Positions 46,604 through 58,530 are shown, counted from the stretch's first letter. The stretch: DNA of 64,000 nt from Actinoallomurus sp963850195 (GCA_963850195.1 CAWKKD010000005.1:124001-188000); one strand, 5' to 3'. The notes: generated from the sequence alone by a model not told the origin. Translations and numbers: made by a program.

Positions 46604-47845
46604 TCAGTCGACGATGGCCTGTGACACGAGGCCCTTCAGCTGGTGGCGGATCGGATGGATCCCGGAGTCGAGCACCTGGGTCAGGAAGATCGCGGTCAGG
46701 TCCTGGGACGGGTCGACCCAGAACGTGGTGCTGGCCGCGCCTCCCCAGCCGTACTCGCCGGCCGAGCCGGGCATCTTGGCCGCGACCGGATCGGTCGTGA
46801 CCGCGACGCCGAGGCCGTACCCGACCCCGGTGAACGACGGCTCGGGGAACTGCGACCGTACGAACGTCTCCAGGACCGGGCCGTCGGACAGATGGTTCCG
46901 GGTCATGTACTCGAGTGTGCGGGGAGAGAGCAGCCGGACCCCGCCGAGCTGCCCCTTGCCGAGCAGCATCGACGCGAAGCGGTGGTAGTCGGCGGCCGAG
47001 CCGATCAGCCCGGCTCCGCCCGACAGGAACGCTGGCCGCTCGAGGGCCCGTGCCGTGTCCCGGGACGGCACCGCGGGGCGGCCGACGTACAGGGCACCCA
47101 GGCGGTCGGCGCGCTCCGCCTCCACCCAGAAGCCGGTGTCGGTCATGCCGAGCGGCTCGAAGATCCGGCTCTGGAAGAAGTCGTCGAGCGTCCGGCCGGA
47201 CACCACCTCGATCACCCGCCCGAGCACGTCGGTGGCGTACGAGTAGCGCCACTCCTGCCCGGGCTCGAACAGCAACGGGATCTCCGCCCACTCCTCGCAG
47301 GCACCGGCCAGGTCCAGTCCGGGCCGCGTCCATGGCGGGTCGAACCCGGCCCGGCGGTAGAGGGCGTCGGCCGGGTGGGCGACCGGGTGGGCGTCGTGGA
47401 GCCCGTAGGTGAGGCCGGCGGTGTGGGTGAGCAGGTGCCACATCCGCATGGGCTCGGTGGCCGGGGTCGTCACCGGGGTCGGGTCGGAGAGCGACCCGCC
47501 CCGCCAGACGCGCAGGTCACCGAAGGACGGGAGCACCGTGGCAACCGGGTCGTTGAGCTCGAAGGCGCCTTCCTCGGCCAGCATCATCGCCGCCACGGAC
47601 GTCACCGGCTTGGTCATCGAGTACATGCGCCACAGGGTGTCGGTCTCGACCGGCAGGCCCCGCTCCCTGTCCCGCACGCCGTACGTGGAGAGGTACGCGA
47701 TGCGGCCGTGGCGGGCCACCAGGATCAACCATCCGGGCAGGCGGCCGTCGTCCACATAGCGGGAGAAGTGGCGGTCGATACGGGAGAGTCGGCCGCGGTC
47801 GAGGCCCACCTCCTCGGGGTCGGTCTCCTGCTTGAGATCAGCCAT
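46604..47845 (-). CDS. Class C beta-lactamase-like serine hydrolase
   Basis: A 413-residue cytoplasmic serine hydrolase of the beta-lactamase/EstB family. The nucleophile is in SMTKPVTS (SxxK) and the Tyr in WRYSYATD (YxN-like, with Thr for Asn), with GYGWGG(A)A in place of KTG. Such proteins are usually esterases or D-amino-acid peptidases rather than antibiotic-resistance enzymes. No signal peptide. Ribosome site weak. Confidence 0.9.
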   Translation of the reverse strand: MADLKQETDPEEVGLDRGRLSRIDRHFSRYVDDGRLPGWLILVARHGRIAYLSTYGVRDRERGLPVETDTLWRMYSMTKPVTSVAAMMLAEEGAFELNDPVATVLPSFGDLRVWRGGSLSDPTPVTTPATEPMRMWHLLTHTAGLTYGLHDAHPVAHPADALYRRAGFDPPWTRPGLDLAGACEEWAEIPLLFEPGQEWRYSYATDVLGRVIEVVSGRTLDDFFQSRIFEPLGMTDTGFWVEAERADRLGALYVGRPAVPSRDTARALERPAFLSGGAGLIGSAADYHRFASMLLGKGQLGGVRLLSPRTLEYMTRNHLSDGPVLETFVRSQFPEPSFTGVGYGLGVAVTTDPVAAKMPGSAGEYGWGGAASTTFWVDPSQDLTAIFLTQVLDSGIHPIRHQLKGLVSQAIVD

Positions 47846-48153
47846 TTCGGTGGTCGGGGGCGCTCTTGCGAGCCTGGTCCCCCGTTCTCCTTTCGATCCG
47901 TACGTGCGGGTTTTCCCGCCTGGTGCACAGGTTAGGAGAATGTCGCGAAAATAAGCTCTATGCGTTGACCTGCGCGTTCAGGAAGTATTAGCTGATCAAG
48001 CCGTCAAGGACGAGTTTCGGGCGGCACAGTACGGTCCGACGCATATGGCCGGGTTGCGCCAATTTATCCCGTCAGATGGTGTTTGCGTGCCTATGGTGGC
48101 GAGGTAACGTATTTGTGGCGAGTAGCCACCAAATGGTGACTAAGTGACACCGA
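47846..48153. other. 308-bp divergent region with an inverted repeat
   Basis: No gene seen. TAGCCACC (48123-48130) and GGTGACTA (48135-48142) form a 7-of-8 inverted repeat with a 4-bp spacer, 12 bp before the MFS start. It could be an operator for the transporter/radical SAM operon. Confidence 0.4.
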
Positions 48154-49470
48154 ATGGCGTCGCCACTGGCACAGGATCGGGTCACCGCCATGGTGGCGCG
48201 CTTCCGACCGATGGAGGCAGTGGTGCGCAGGTACGGGTGTTGGCGATGGCTCCCGCTCGCGGGCGGTGTGGTCGCGGCGATCTGCCTCGGAAAGGTCGCG
48301 CCGATCGCCTCGTCCGTACGGGACGCCTTCGGACTGACCGCCACGTGGCTGGGTGCGGCGATCTCGGTGATCACGTTCGTCACCGCGGCGTTAGCCGCAC
48401 CGGTGGGTGAATGGCTTCGGCACCGCGATCCCACCCGTTGGCTGGCCACCGGCCTGATGGTGATGGCCGTCGCGGGGGCGGCGATGATCGTGTCCACCAG
48501 CCCGGTCGCGCTGATCTGCCTGCGGTTGGTGGAAGGCGTCGGCTACCTGCTGGTCATGGTCGGTGGCCCGGTGATGCTGGTGACGCGGGTGGCCGCGCGT
48601 CAGCGGCCACTGGCGCTCGCGTTATGGGGAGGATGCATTCCGGCCGGGCTCGCGCTCGGCGCGACGGCCGGTGGTGTGATCGGGTCCCGGTGGGGCTGGC
48701 AGTGGTGGTTCGCCGTCGTCGCGCTCACCTGCGTGGGGCTCGCACTGGTCACGATGCTCGTCCCGTCCCCGCCGGACGACGCTGAGCCGGTTCTTCAACC
48801 GCAGGGGCGATCGCACGGGCTACGGGGCGCGTGGGCGGGGCCGCTGCTGTTAGCCGGCGGGTTCAGCGCGGTGGCGCTGGTGAACGTCGCCGTGCTCTCG
48901 GTGTTACCGGAGTACCTCCACTCGACACGGGGCATGTCGACCGCGGGGGCCGGGGTGATCACGTCGATCGCGGCCGTGACCGGCGTCCCCGGCACGGTGT
49001 TCGCAGGTGTGCTCCTGCGTCGCGGGGTACGCGCGCAGGTGCTGGTCACGGCCGGATTGCTGTCCGCGGTGCCGACCGCCCTCACGTTCACTCTGCGGGT
49101 CCCCCTGGGCGTCGCGATCGCCGGCGCCGTTCTGTTGCTGTTCATCGTCGGTGTCGCCGTGGCCGCGGCGTACGGGTCGCTCCCCCTCGTCGTGCGCGAT
49201 ACCGATGATCTGCCGCTGGCCAACGGGATCCTCGTCCAGCTCGGCAGCGCCGGCACGCTCATCGGGCCGCCGGTCTTCGCCACCGTCACCGGACTACAGC
49301 GGTGGTACCTCGTGCCCTACCTGGTGCTGCTCGCCTCCAGCGTCGGCGTGGTCCTCGTGATCCGCGCCGTCACCGTCGGGCGGACCCGGGTACGCCCTTC
49401 ACCAATCCCCCAGCCCGCAGTCCACCGGGCCTCCCTCGTGGAACGCGACGAAAGAGGAAGCCGATCATGA
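48154..49470 (+). CDS. MFS transporter
   Basis: A 438-residue membrane protein with about 12 hydrophobic segments and no extra domains. MFS of the cyanate/nitrate or drug-efflux type (WLGAAISVITFVTAALAAPV; LRLVEGVGYLLVMVGGPVML). The start may be later, at the in-frame Met of MEAVVRRYG. Its stop overlaps the radical SAM start (ATGATG), so it belongs to the operon and probably exports the product or imports a pyrimidine-like precursor. Confidence 0.9.
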   Translation: MASPLAQDRVTAMVARFRPMEAVVRRYGCWRWLPLAGGVVAAICLGKVAPIASSVRDAFGLTATWLGAAISVITFVTAALAAPVGEWLRHRDPTRWLATGLMVMAVAGAAMIVSTSPVALICLRLVEGVGYLLVMVGGPVMLVTRVAARQRPLALALWGGCIPAGLALGATAGGVIGSRWGWQWWFAVVALTCVGLALVTMLVPSPPDDAEPVLQPQGRSHGLRGAWAGPLLLAGGFSAVALVNVAVLSVLPEYLHSTRGMSTAGAGVITSIAAVTGVPGTVFAGVLLRRGVRAQVLVTAGLLSAVPTALTFTLRVPLGVAIAGAVLLLFIVGVAVAAAYGSLPLVVRDTDDLPLANGILVQLGSAGTLIGPPVFATVTGLQRWYLVPYLVLLASSVGVVLVIRAVTVGRTRVRPSPIPQPAVHRASLVERDERGSRS

Positions 49471-50753
49471 TGCCGCTCCCCAGTCTTCCTGAGTTGTTCG
49501 CGAACCCGCAGGACGCGCGAGCCGATCTCATCCAGCGGTGCCAGTGGAGTCACGATGATCTGCCGTCCATCGGTTCCAGCTTCTTCATGCACCTGAGCGA
49601 GCTGTGCCCGGTCGCCTGCGAACACTGCATGTACTCCTCGGACCTCGTACGCAAGTCGGCCAAGGACTCGCTCGAGCCGGACGAGCTGGAGTCGGCGATC
49701 GCGTTCATCGACTCCACGAAGTCGGAGAAGCTGAACATCACCGGCGGCGGTGAGCCGTTCCTCAAGCTCCCCAGCATTCTTCGGCTGCTCGAGACCGTGC
49801 AGGTCCCGCGCATCGAGATCGTCACCGCCGGGTACTGGGCGAAGACGGAACCCGCGGCCAAGAAGATGATCGAACGCCTGGCCGCCGCCGCCCGCCGCAA
49901 TCCGATCCAGCCCGAGATCATGCTCCGGCTGAGCCTCGACCGCTACCACGTGTACGCGCCGAAGCCCGTACTGATCGAGCACTACGGCAACGTCGCCAAG
50001 GCATGGAGCAAGGAGCCGAACGACATGTCGCTCGGCTTCCGCAGCATCCAGCCGGACCGCGACTACATCGACCGGCTTCTCGCCGAGGAGGTGGGCGGCG
50101 AACTCGTCACGGTGGACGACTGGAACCGGCGCCTCGTCCTGCCGAACGGCCGGTCGGCGCCCATCACGTTCAACGTGTTCCGGGCCAGCGGCAAGGCCGG
50201 CCGGCTCGCCGAGCGGTCCGAACTCAGCTCGCAGTCCAAGACGATCCGCGAGTACTACGGCCCGTTCGAGAGCCGCCAGGGCCAGCTCGTCCTCGCCACC
50301 ACGGTCAACGACGCGATCCGGGGCCGCTACAGCGACACCGGCGGCCTGGCGGTCACCATGGACAGCGACGGACGATTCTGGATCTTCTGCGGTACGGCGC
50401 CGGACCGCCAGCTCGTCCTGGGGGAGAAGACGTTCCCCGAGGCCATCGCGTACTTCTTCGAGGACCCCATCACCCGCCTCCTCGTCGACGACGGCGTGTG
50501 GGCGCTGACGGACATCGTCGCCGACCTCGACCCGGCGGCGTGCCAGACGGCGATCGAGAAGAACGACGTCGCCTCCCTGGTCGACGACGTACTGGTCCGG
50601 CCCGAGGTACGCCTGGCCGTCACCATCATCGCCATCGGGCGGTTCGTGGCCGAGGGCCGGCTGCGGGTCGACGGCGCCCCGGAGTTCCCCGCCGAGGACA
50701 CGCTCGTCGGCTGGTGCCGTGACGCGCTCACCGCGGAGGTGGCGACCCAGTGA
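49467..50753 (+). CDS. Radical SAM enzyme of unknown reaction
   Basis: A 428-residue radical SAM protein. The cluster motif C47-x3-C51-x2-C54 is in ELCPVACEHCMYSS, and the SAM-binding GGE-like motif is in NITGGGEPFLKL. The core is followed by ~200 residues with no recognised auxiliary Cys cluster. Coupled to both neighbours: the MFS stop overlaps its start, and its stop overlaps the phosphoribosyltransferase start. I cannot name the reaction; the context suggests a heterocycle or nucleotide substrate. Confidence 0.88.
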   Translation: MMPLPSLPELFANPQDARADLIQRCQWSHDDLPSIGSSFFMHLSELCPVACEHCMYSSDLVRKSAKDSLEPDELESAIAFIDSTKSEKLNITGGGEPFLKLPSILRLLETVQVPRIEIVTAGYWAKTEPAAKKMIERLAAAARRNPIQPEIMLRLSLDRYHVYAPKPVLIEHYGNVAKAWSKEPNDMSLGFRSIQPDRDYIDRLLAEEVGGELVTVDDWNRRLVLPNGRSAPITFNVFRASGKAGRLAERSELSSQSKTIREYYGPFESRQGQLVLATTVNDAIRGRYSDTGGLAVTMDSDGRFWIFCGTAPDRQLVLGEKTFPEAIAYFFEDPITRLLVDDGVWALTDIVADLDPAACQTAIEKNDVASLVDDVLVRPEVRLAVTIIAIGRFVAEGRLRVDGAPEFPAEDTLVGWCRDALTAEVATQ

Positions 50754-51346
50754 CGATCAGCCGGCAGGTCGCCGACACCGACGGCCTGTACGCCACGATC
50801 AGCGCCGCGTCCCAGCCCACCGCGCTCATGCGCCACAACATCGACCGGCTGGGGCGTTCGCTGGCCCAGGCCGTACACGGCGGTCCGGGCGTCGCCGACG
50901 CCGGCACGGTGCTGTGCGTGATCATCCTCCGCGGCGGGGCGCTGCTCTATCCCAGCTTCGCCGCGGAGTTCGGCGGCGCGGACTTCTGCATGCTCGGCCT
51001 GCGCCGTGACGGGTCCGCGGTCTCGTGCGAGTACCGCACCTCCGTACCCCGATCGGCCTACGATCTCGTCCTCTACGTGGACTGCATCGCCGGTACGGGC
51101 GGCACCATCCTCGCGGCGCACGACGCGATCACGGCGGTGACCGACACCACGCAGGCGATCGCCGCCGTGATCTGCAGCGCCACCCGCGCGACCCGCGCGC
51201 TGGACGACGCGAACATCGGGTTGATCGGCTTCAGCCTCGACGAGAGCGAGACCGACGGGCTCGTACGGCCGGATCTCGGCAAGCTCGACGCCGGGGACCT
51301 CTTCACCGGCACGGGCGTCCAGCACCTGACGCAAGCCCCCGGATGA
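50750..51346 (+). CDS. Phosphoribosyltransferase-like protein (uracil PRTase fold)
   Basis: A 198-residue type I phosphoribosyltransferase-fold protein. A PRPP-loop-like motif lies in LVLYVDCIAGTGGTILAAHD, and the upstream part, VLCVIILRGGALLYPSF, resembles uracil PRTase. The canonical VDPMLATG is changed to VDCIAGTG. It would join or remove ribose 5-phosphate at a base-like heterocycle. It overlaps the radical SAM stop and the amidohydrolase start by 4 bp each. Confidence 0.82.
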   Translation: MTISRQVADTDGLYATISAASQPTALMRHNIDRLGRSLAQAVHGGPGVADAGTVLCVIILRGGALLYPSFAAEFGGADFCMLGLRRDGSAVSCEYRTSVPRSAYDLVLYVDCIAGTGGTILAAHDAITAVTDTTQAIAAVICSATRATRALDDANIGLIGFSLDESETDGLVRPDLGKLDAGDLFTGTGVQHLTQAPG

Positions 51347-52611
51347 CCGCGCACTCGTTGCTGCTCAGCAACGCGACCCTGCCCGACGGGACCGTCGCCG
51401 ACGTCACGATCGCCGGCGAGCGCATCGCCGCCGTCGCCGCACACCGGCCCGTACCGGCGTCGTCGTCCGTCGACCTGACCGGGTTTCTGCTCCTGCCGGC
51501 CCCCGCCGAACCCCACACCCACCTCGACAAGATCCTCACCGCCGACATCCTGACCAACGGCACCGGCGATCTCGAGAGCGCGGTCGACGCCTGGTACGGC
51601 CACCGCGCCACCGCCGGACACGACGACCTCGTGGCCAGGGGCGTATCGGCCACCGAGGCCATGCTGCGCAACGGCAGCACGGCCGTACGTACCCACGTCG
51701 ACGTCGGAACGGAGACAGGGCTTCGCCTGCTGCGCGCGGCGGTCGAGGTCCGCGAGCGTCTCCGGGGACGGCTGAGCCTCGACATCGTGGCGATGGTCGA
51801 CGTACCGGTGACCGGCGCCGGCGGCGCGGACAACCGCGCCCACCTGCGGGAGGCGATGGACCAGGGTGCCGACGTCGTCGGCGGCGCACCGTACCGCGAC
51901 CCGGATCCGCTCCGCTGTCAGGAGGAGTTGCTCGCCGTCGCGGCCCGGCACGCCGCACCGGTGGACCTGCACACCGACGAGACCCTCGCCGCCTCGGCCG
52001 ACTGCCTGGAGCACCTCGCCGACCACGTACGGCGGGCCGGGTTCCCGTACCGCGTCACCGCCAGCCACTGCGTCAGCCTCGGTACGCGACCGAGCGCGCG
52101 CGCCCGGCAGGTCGCCGCCGACCTCGCCGCGGTCGGCATCGGCGTCGTGTGCTGCCCCGCCACCAACCTCTACCTCCAGAGCCGGCAGCATCCCCCGCCC
52201 GCCCCGCGCGGGCTGACCGCCCTGCGCCCCCTCCTCGACGCCGGCGTCACCGTCGCCGGAGGCGGGGACAACATGCAGGACCCGTTCAACCCCCTCGGCC
52301 GCGGCGACGCCCTGGACACCGCGGGCCTGCTCGTCCTCGCCGGGCACCTGACGATCGAGGAGGCCTACGCCGCGATCAGCACGCACGCCCGTACCGTGAT
52401 GGGCCTGCCCGTTCCGCGGCCGGCGGCCGGAGCACCCGCCGAACTGCTGGCCGTTCCGGCGCGCAACGTCCGGCACGCGCTCGCCGAGCGGCCCGCGCGC
52501 CGCATCGTCATCCATCGCGGCCGGGTCGTCAGCCCTTTAGATGACGCTTCGGAGCCGGCCAGCCGATTCGGCGGTGGGCGCGAGGATCAACGGCGGCCGA
52601 TTGTGTCCTGA
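51343..52611 (+). CDS. Cytosine-deaminase-family amidohydrolase
   Basis: A 422-residue metal-dependent hydrolase of the CodA subgroup. Metal motifs: EPHTHLDK, VDLHTDET, TASHCVSLG, and the late Asp in AGGGDNMQDPFNPLG. Family members deaminate cytosine, isoguanine or related rings, or open cyclic amides. Coupled to the PRTase-like gene. Its last ~75 bp overlap the convergent inositol monophosphatase gene. Confidence 0.9.
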   Translation: MTAHSLLLSNATLPDGTVADVTIAGERIAAVAAHRPVPASSSVDLTGFLLLPAPAEPHTHLDKILTADILTNGTGDLESAVDAWYGHRATAGHDDLVARGVSATEAMLRNGSTAVRTHVDVGTETGLRLLRAAVEVRERLRGRLSLDIVAMVDVPVTGAGGADNRAHLREAMDQGADVVGGAPYRDPDPLRCQEELLAVAARHAAPVDLHTDETLAASADCLEHLADHVRRAGFPYRVTASHCVSLGTRPSARARQVAADLAAVGIGVVCCPATNLYLQSRQHPPPAPRGLTALRPLLDAGVTVAGGGDNMQDPFNPLGRGDALDTAGLLVLAGHLTIEEAYAAISTHARTVMGLPVPRPAAGAPAELLAVPARNVRHALAERPARRIVIHRGRVVSPLDDASEPASRFGGGREDQRRPIVS

Positions 52612-53337
52612 GACGTCGAACGCCGTACCGGTGGCCGTGACGTCCTGTCCCCCGGCCTCGCGGTAGAGCAACAGGCCGGCGGCGTGATCCCACACGTTCG
52701 TCCAGCCGAACACCGCCGCGTCGTGCAGGCCCTGCCCGAGTTCCAGGTAGACGACGCCCACGCCACTACAGTCCCGCAGCGCCACGCCCGCCCGCTCCAG
52801 GCGCGCGACCTGCTTGTGGTCCTCATCAGTCCGGTACGCCGGGTCGGTGACGACCACCCGCAACGGCTTGGGGCTCGGGCGCGTGAGACTCACCGGCTTC
52901 CCGTTGATGAAGGCTCCGTCACCGGCCCACGCCATCCCCGTCACGTTCAGTGCGGGCGCCACCAGCCACGACCCGAGCAGGGAACCGGCCGACATGAGCG
53001 CCACCATCAGACAGAACCGGTCATCGCCCCGGACGAAATTCGACGTACCGTCGAGCGGGTCGACGATCCACACCGGACGTTCTTCGGCCAGGACCCCGGC
53101 CAGGTCGATATCGCCGGCCGCGACCCCTTCCTCGCCGACGAATCCGGAACCGGGCAGCAACCGGGTCAGCTCCGCGGCCAGCCGCCGCTCCGCTTCGATG
53201 TCGGCCGTCGTGACCAGGTCACCCGCCGACTTCTCCCACACGTCACCCGACTTCAACCGCCGAAAGCGCGTCAGCAGTTCCTGCTGAGCCACCTCGGCGA
53301 CCAGCGCGGACACATCACTCGGACGTAACGGCAACAT
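52537..53337 (-). CDS. Inositol monophosphatase-family phosphatase
   Basis: A 266-residue Mg-dependent phosphatase. Motifs: GEEGVAAGD (first metal Glu), WIVDPLDGTSNFVRG (DPxDGT), and a late WDHAAGLLLYREAGG. The family includes inositol-1-phosphatase, histidinol phosphatase and CysQ; which one is unclear. Start at the ATG at 53337 behind GGAGG; an earlier ATG at 53367 lacks a ribosome site. Convergent overlap with the amidohydrolase. Confidence 0.9.
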   Translation of the reverse strand: MLPLRPSDVSALVAEVAQQELLTRFRRLKSGDVWEKSAGDLVTTADIEAERRLAAELTRLLPGSGFVGEEGVAAGDIDLAGVLAEERPVWIVDPLDGTSNFVRGDDRFCLMVALMSAGSLLGSWLVAPALNVTGMAWAGDGAFINGKPVSLTRPSPKPLRVVVTDPAYRTDEDHKQVARLERAGVALRDCSGVGVVYLELGQGLHDAAVFGWTNVWDHAAGLLLYREAGGQDVTATGTAFDVSGHNRPPLILAPTAESAGRLRSVI

Positions 53338-53491
53338 CACCCTCCAAGTATCTCGTCGCGTGAACAAAAGTCACGGGGCTTGCGTCAGATTGGGTGGATT
53401 CCTTCCGGTGGCGACCGTTTCTATACAGAATGGCCGTCGGGGAAATGGTCGGCCTCGCTGTTCGCTCAGCGAGTGGCAGAGGGGGACGTTC

Positions 53492-54988
53492 ATGGCACCG
53501 CGTCACTATGAAGGGCCGGCCGCGCGTCGGCGGGAGCCGATTCCGGTCGCCGGGCTCTGGCGTGCGCTGGGGTTGACGGTGGCCTCGGCGGTGATCTGGG
53601 GCGTCGCTCACGTCTCGTCGGGGCGCCGGGCCGTCGGCTTCGCGCTGATGGGGCTGCTCGCGACGCTGGTCCTCGGTGGCGGGGCGGCGGCGTTAGCGTT
53701 CCAGGAGAAGCTCAAGCAGCTCGTCGTCCAAGGTTTCTGGCTCAACGTCTTCATCGTGGGCATCCTGGGGCTCGCGGTCGTGTGGGCGCTGATCGTGATC
53801 CGATCGTTCCAGGTGGTACGCCCGCCGGGGCTGCCGGCCGCGATGCGGTTCACCTCGGGCACCCTCGTCATGATTCTCGCGTTGATGGTCTGCACGCCGC
53901 TGGTGTACGCGGCGAACGCGACGTACGTGCTGCGGGACACGCTGTCGAGCATCTTCCCCGGTGACGACAGGTCCGGCGCCGCGGTCAACGCGTCGGATCC
54001 CTGGAAGAACAAGCCTCGGGTCAACATTCTGCTGCTGGGCGGCGACGGCGGTAAGGACCGCACCGGCATCCGTACCGACAGCATGACGGTCGCCAGCATC
54101 GACACCAAGACCGGCAACACGGTGCTGCTCAGCCTTCCGCGTGCCCTCTACAAGTTCCAGGTCCCGCCTCGGATGCGGAAGGTCTGGCCCAACGGTTACA
54201 CGGGCGACTACGGGCCGTACGGCACGTGCCCGATCGGTACCTGCCTGCTCAACGAGCTTTACATCCAGGGCGAGCAGCGGCATCCCGAGCTGGAGCCCGG
54301 CTACAAGGCGGGCCAGCGCGGCCCCCACCTGCTCGAGGACGTCATCGGCTACCTCACCGGGCTGAAGCTCGACTACTACGTGCTGGTCAACCTCGACGGG
54401 TTCAAGGACATCGTGAACGCCATGGGCGGCGTCAGGGTGCACGTGGAGAAGACGCTCCCGATCGGCGGCGACCCGGACCGTGGCATCCAGCCGTCGGGTT
54501 ACCTCCAGCCCGGCTGGCACCACCTCGACGGCGAACACGCCCTCTGGTACGGCCGCACCCGCCACGCCGACGACGACTTCCACCGCATGGACCGGCAGAA
54601 GTGCCTGATGCGGGACATCGCGAACCAGGCCGACCCGCAGAAGGTCGTCACCCACTTCGAGAAGCTGGCCAGCGCCGCCAAGAACACCATCTCCACCAAC
54701 ATCCCGGCCGCGCTCCTGCCCGCCCTGGTGAAGCTGTCCGGCACGGTCAAGCACGGCGCCGACATCAGCAGCCTCTCCTACGACCCGGCCAAGATCCCCG
54801 GTTTCCACACCAACCGTCCCGCGGACGCGGCCATCGTCCAGGTCATGCGCCGGGCGGCGACCAGGGCCATCGCCGCGAGCACGCGGCCGCCCGCCGCCCC
54901 GAGCACGACCCCCACCGCCGCGCGCAAGACGACGACCACCCCGACGACGACGCAGGGCTCCTCGGTCTCGCTGAAGAACGCCTGCTGA
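53492..54988 (+). CDS. LytR-CpsA-Psr (LCP) cell-wall polymer ligase
   Basis: A 498-residue membrane protein: four N-terminal hydrophobic segments, then an extracytoplasmic LCP domain (NILLLGGDGGKDRTGIRTDS; YYVLVNLDGFKDIVNAMGGV; ALWYGRTRHADDDFHRMDRQ) and a Ser/Thr/Pro-rich tail. LCP proteins attach teichoic acids or other phosphopolymers to peptidoglycan. Start at the ATG at 53492 behind GAGGGGG; the frame is open from 53360 but without a ribosome site. Confidence 0.92.
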   Translation: MAPRHYEGPAARRREPIPVAGLWRALGLTVASAVIWGVAHVSSGRRAVGFALMGLLATLVLGGGAAALAFQEKLKQLVVQGFWLNVFIVGILGLAVVWALIVIRSFQVVRPPGLPAAMRFTSGTLVMILALMVCTPLVYAANATYVLRDTLSSIFPGDDRSGAAVNASDPWKNKPRVNILLLGGDGGKDRTGIRTDSMTVASIDTKTGNTVLLSLPRALYKFQVPPRMRKVWPNGYTGDYGPYGTCPIGTCLLNELYIQGEQRHPELEPGYKAGQRGPHLLEDVIGYLTGLKLDYYVLVNLDGFKDIVNAMGGVRVHVEKTLPIGGDPDRGIQPSGYLQPGWHHLDGEHALWYGRTRHADDDFHRMDRQKCLMRDIANQADPQKVVTHFEKLASAAKNTISTNIPAALLPALVKLSGTVKHGADISSLSYDPAKIPGFHTNRPADAAIVQVMRRAATRAIAASTRPPAAPSTTPTAARKTTTTPTTTQGSSVSLKNAC

Positions 54989-55157
54989 GGGACGCCGGAC
55001 CGCCGGGCAGCCGCGCATTTCCAGCACCGCCTACGACGAGTCACCGTACGGCTACGGAACGGGCGGCCAGACCGATCAGGAATCAAGAAGCGCCCTTCAC
55101 CGGGTCACACCTAGCCTGACCACCATGAACGACCGATCCACGACGTCAGGAGTGACC

Positions 55158-55514
55158 ATGACCGGCTCTTCCACCGAGGGAATCAAGACCGTCCTGCACC
55201 CCGTCTCCGACCTCGCGAAGGCCAAGCCGGTGTACGCCGCCCTGCTCGGCGTAGAGCCGGAGTCCGATGAGTCCTACTACGTCGGCTTCGTGGCCGAGGG
55301 CCAGCAGATCGGGCTGGTGCCGGGCGGGGGGAAGCAGGGCATGACCTCACCGGTGGCCTACTGGCACGTACCGGACATCGAGGCGAAGCTGGCCGAGGTG
55401 ATCGCCGCCGGCGCCATCCTCAAGGAGGCCACCCGCGACGTCGGTGGCGGCCGCCTGGTGGCCACCGTCACCGACCCCGACGGCAACGTTCTCGGTCTGC
55501 TTCAGGACCGCTAG
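55158..55514 (+). CDS. VOC (glyoxalase/bleomycin resistance) family protein
   Basis: A 118-residue single-domain VOC protein (TVLHPVSDLAKAKPVYAALL; AYWHVPDIEAKLAEVIAAGA; TDPDGNVLGLLQ). Typically a dimeric metal enzyme or a binding protein; substrate unknown. Start at the ATG at 55158 with AGGAG 5 bp upstream rather than 55125. Confidence 0.93.
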   Translation: MTGSSTEGIKTVLHPVSDLAKAKPVYAALLGVEPESDESYYVGFVAEGQQIGLVPGGGKQGMTSPVAYWHVPDIEAKLAEVIAAGAILKEATRDVGGGRLVATVTDPDGNVLGLLQDR

Positions 55515-55537
55515 GCGCCGACGCCTGACGCTCTGAC

Positions 55538-55568
55538 GCCCCGGCCGGGCGCGCCGACCGGCCGGGGC
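55538..55568 (+). terminator. Terminator hairpin after the VOC gene
   Basis: An 11-bp perfect stem, GCCCCGGCCGG (55538-55548) with its complement at 55558-55568, and a 9-nt loop. Confidence 0.75.
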
Positions 55569-55658
55569 TCAGAGGTTCCGGGCCGAAGCGCCGGAGAACC
55601 GGGCGTACTGTTCAAAGCCGGTCAGGCCGCGCCAGGCGACACCGAAGATGGAGAGATC

Positions 55659-58049
<2,391 letters not shown>

Positions 58050-58102
58050 GAGCTTAAATTGGGAGAATGGCCGTCTAATGCGCATGACCACCGCGAGGAG
58101 CG

Positions 58103-58530
58103 ATGATCGAGACGGTCTTTCGAAGCGATGACCTGCGCCCGGCGGACCGCTGAACGTGGTGGAACTGACCTGTTCGCCACTCGGCGTACATCGCACACCC
58201 CGGCAGGTCAGGGATTTCGACCCCGAGCTTTGCTCGATCCTTTTCCCATTGACCGGGCGGCTCGGCGTCATACAGGCGGGCGGCGAAGCCACGCTGAACG
58301 CGCTGTTCCAGCGGAATGACACCACGGTCTCGGCGTGGATCCGCCGGCAGCGCCTCGAACACGCCCGGCGCGACCTCGGCGACCCCGCGCAGCGGACCCT
58401 CCCGGTCCACCGGATCGCGACCCGCTGGGGATTCAACGATCACAGCACCTTCACGCGCGCCTTCCGCACCGCGTACGGCGTCCCTCCGAACGACCATCGC
58501 GACCGCAGCCTGGAATCCGCCGGGCCGTAG
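58103..58530 (+). pseudogene. Remnant of an AraC-family regulator
   Basis: Three pieces of one AraC regulator are seen. The frame from 58103 gives MIETVFRSDDLRPADR and then a stop. In another frame from ~58150 follows ELTCSPLGVHRTPRQVRDFD, an N-terminal ligand-domain stretch. This jumps directly to the C-terminal HTH (TVSAWIRRQRLEHARRDL; HRIATRWGFNDHSTFTRAFR). About 180 residues of the usual ~310 are missing. The 124-residue frame at 58156-58530 is still open but probably not a working ligand-responsive regulator. Confidence 0.75.

Noticed and set aside
46604..47845. Antibiotic-resistance beta-lactamase
   Set aside because: No signal peptide, atypical YxN and KTG motifs; the family is mostly esterases and peptidases.
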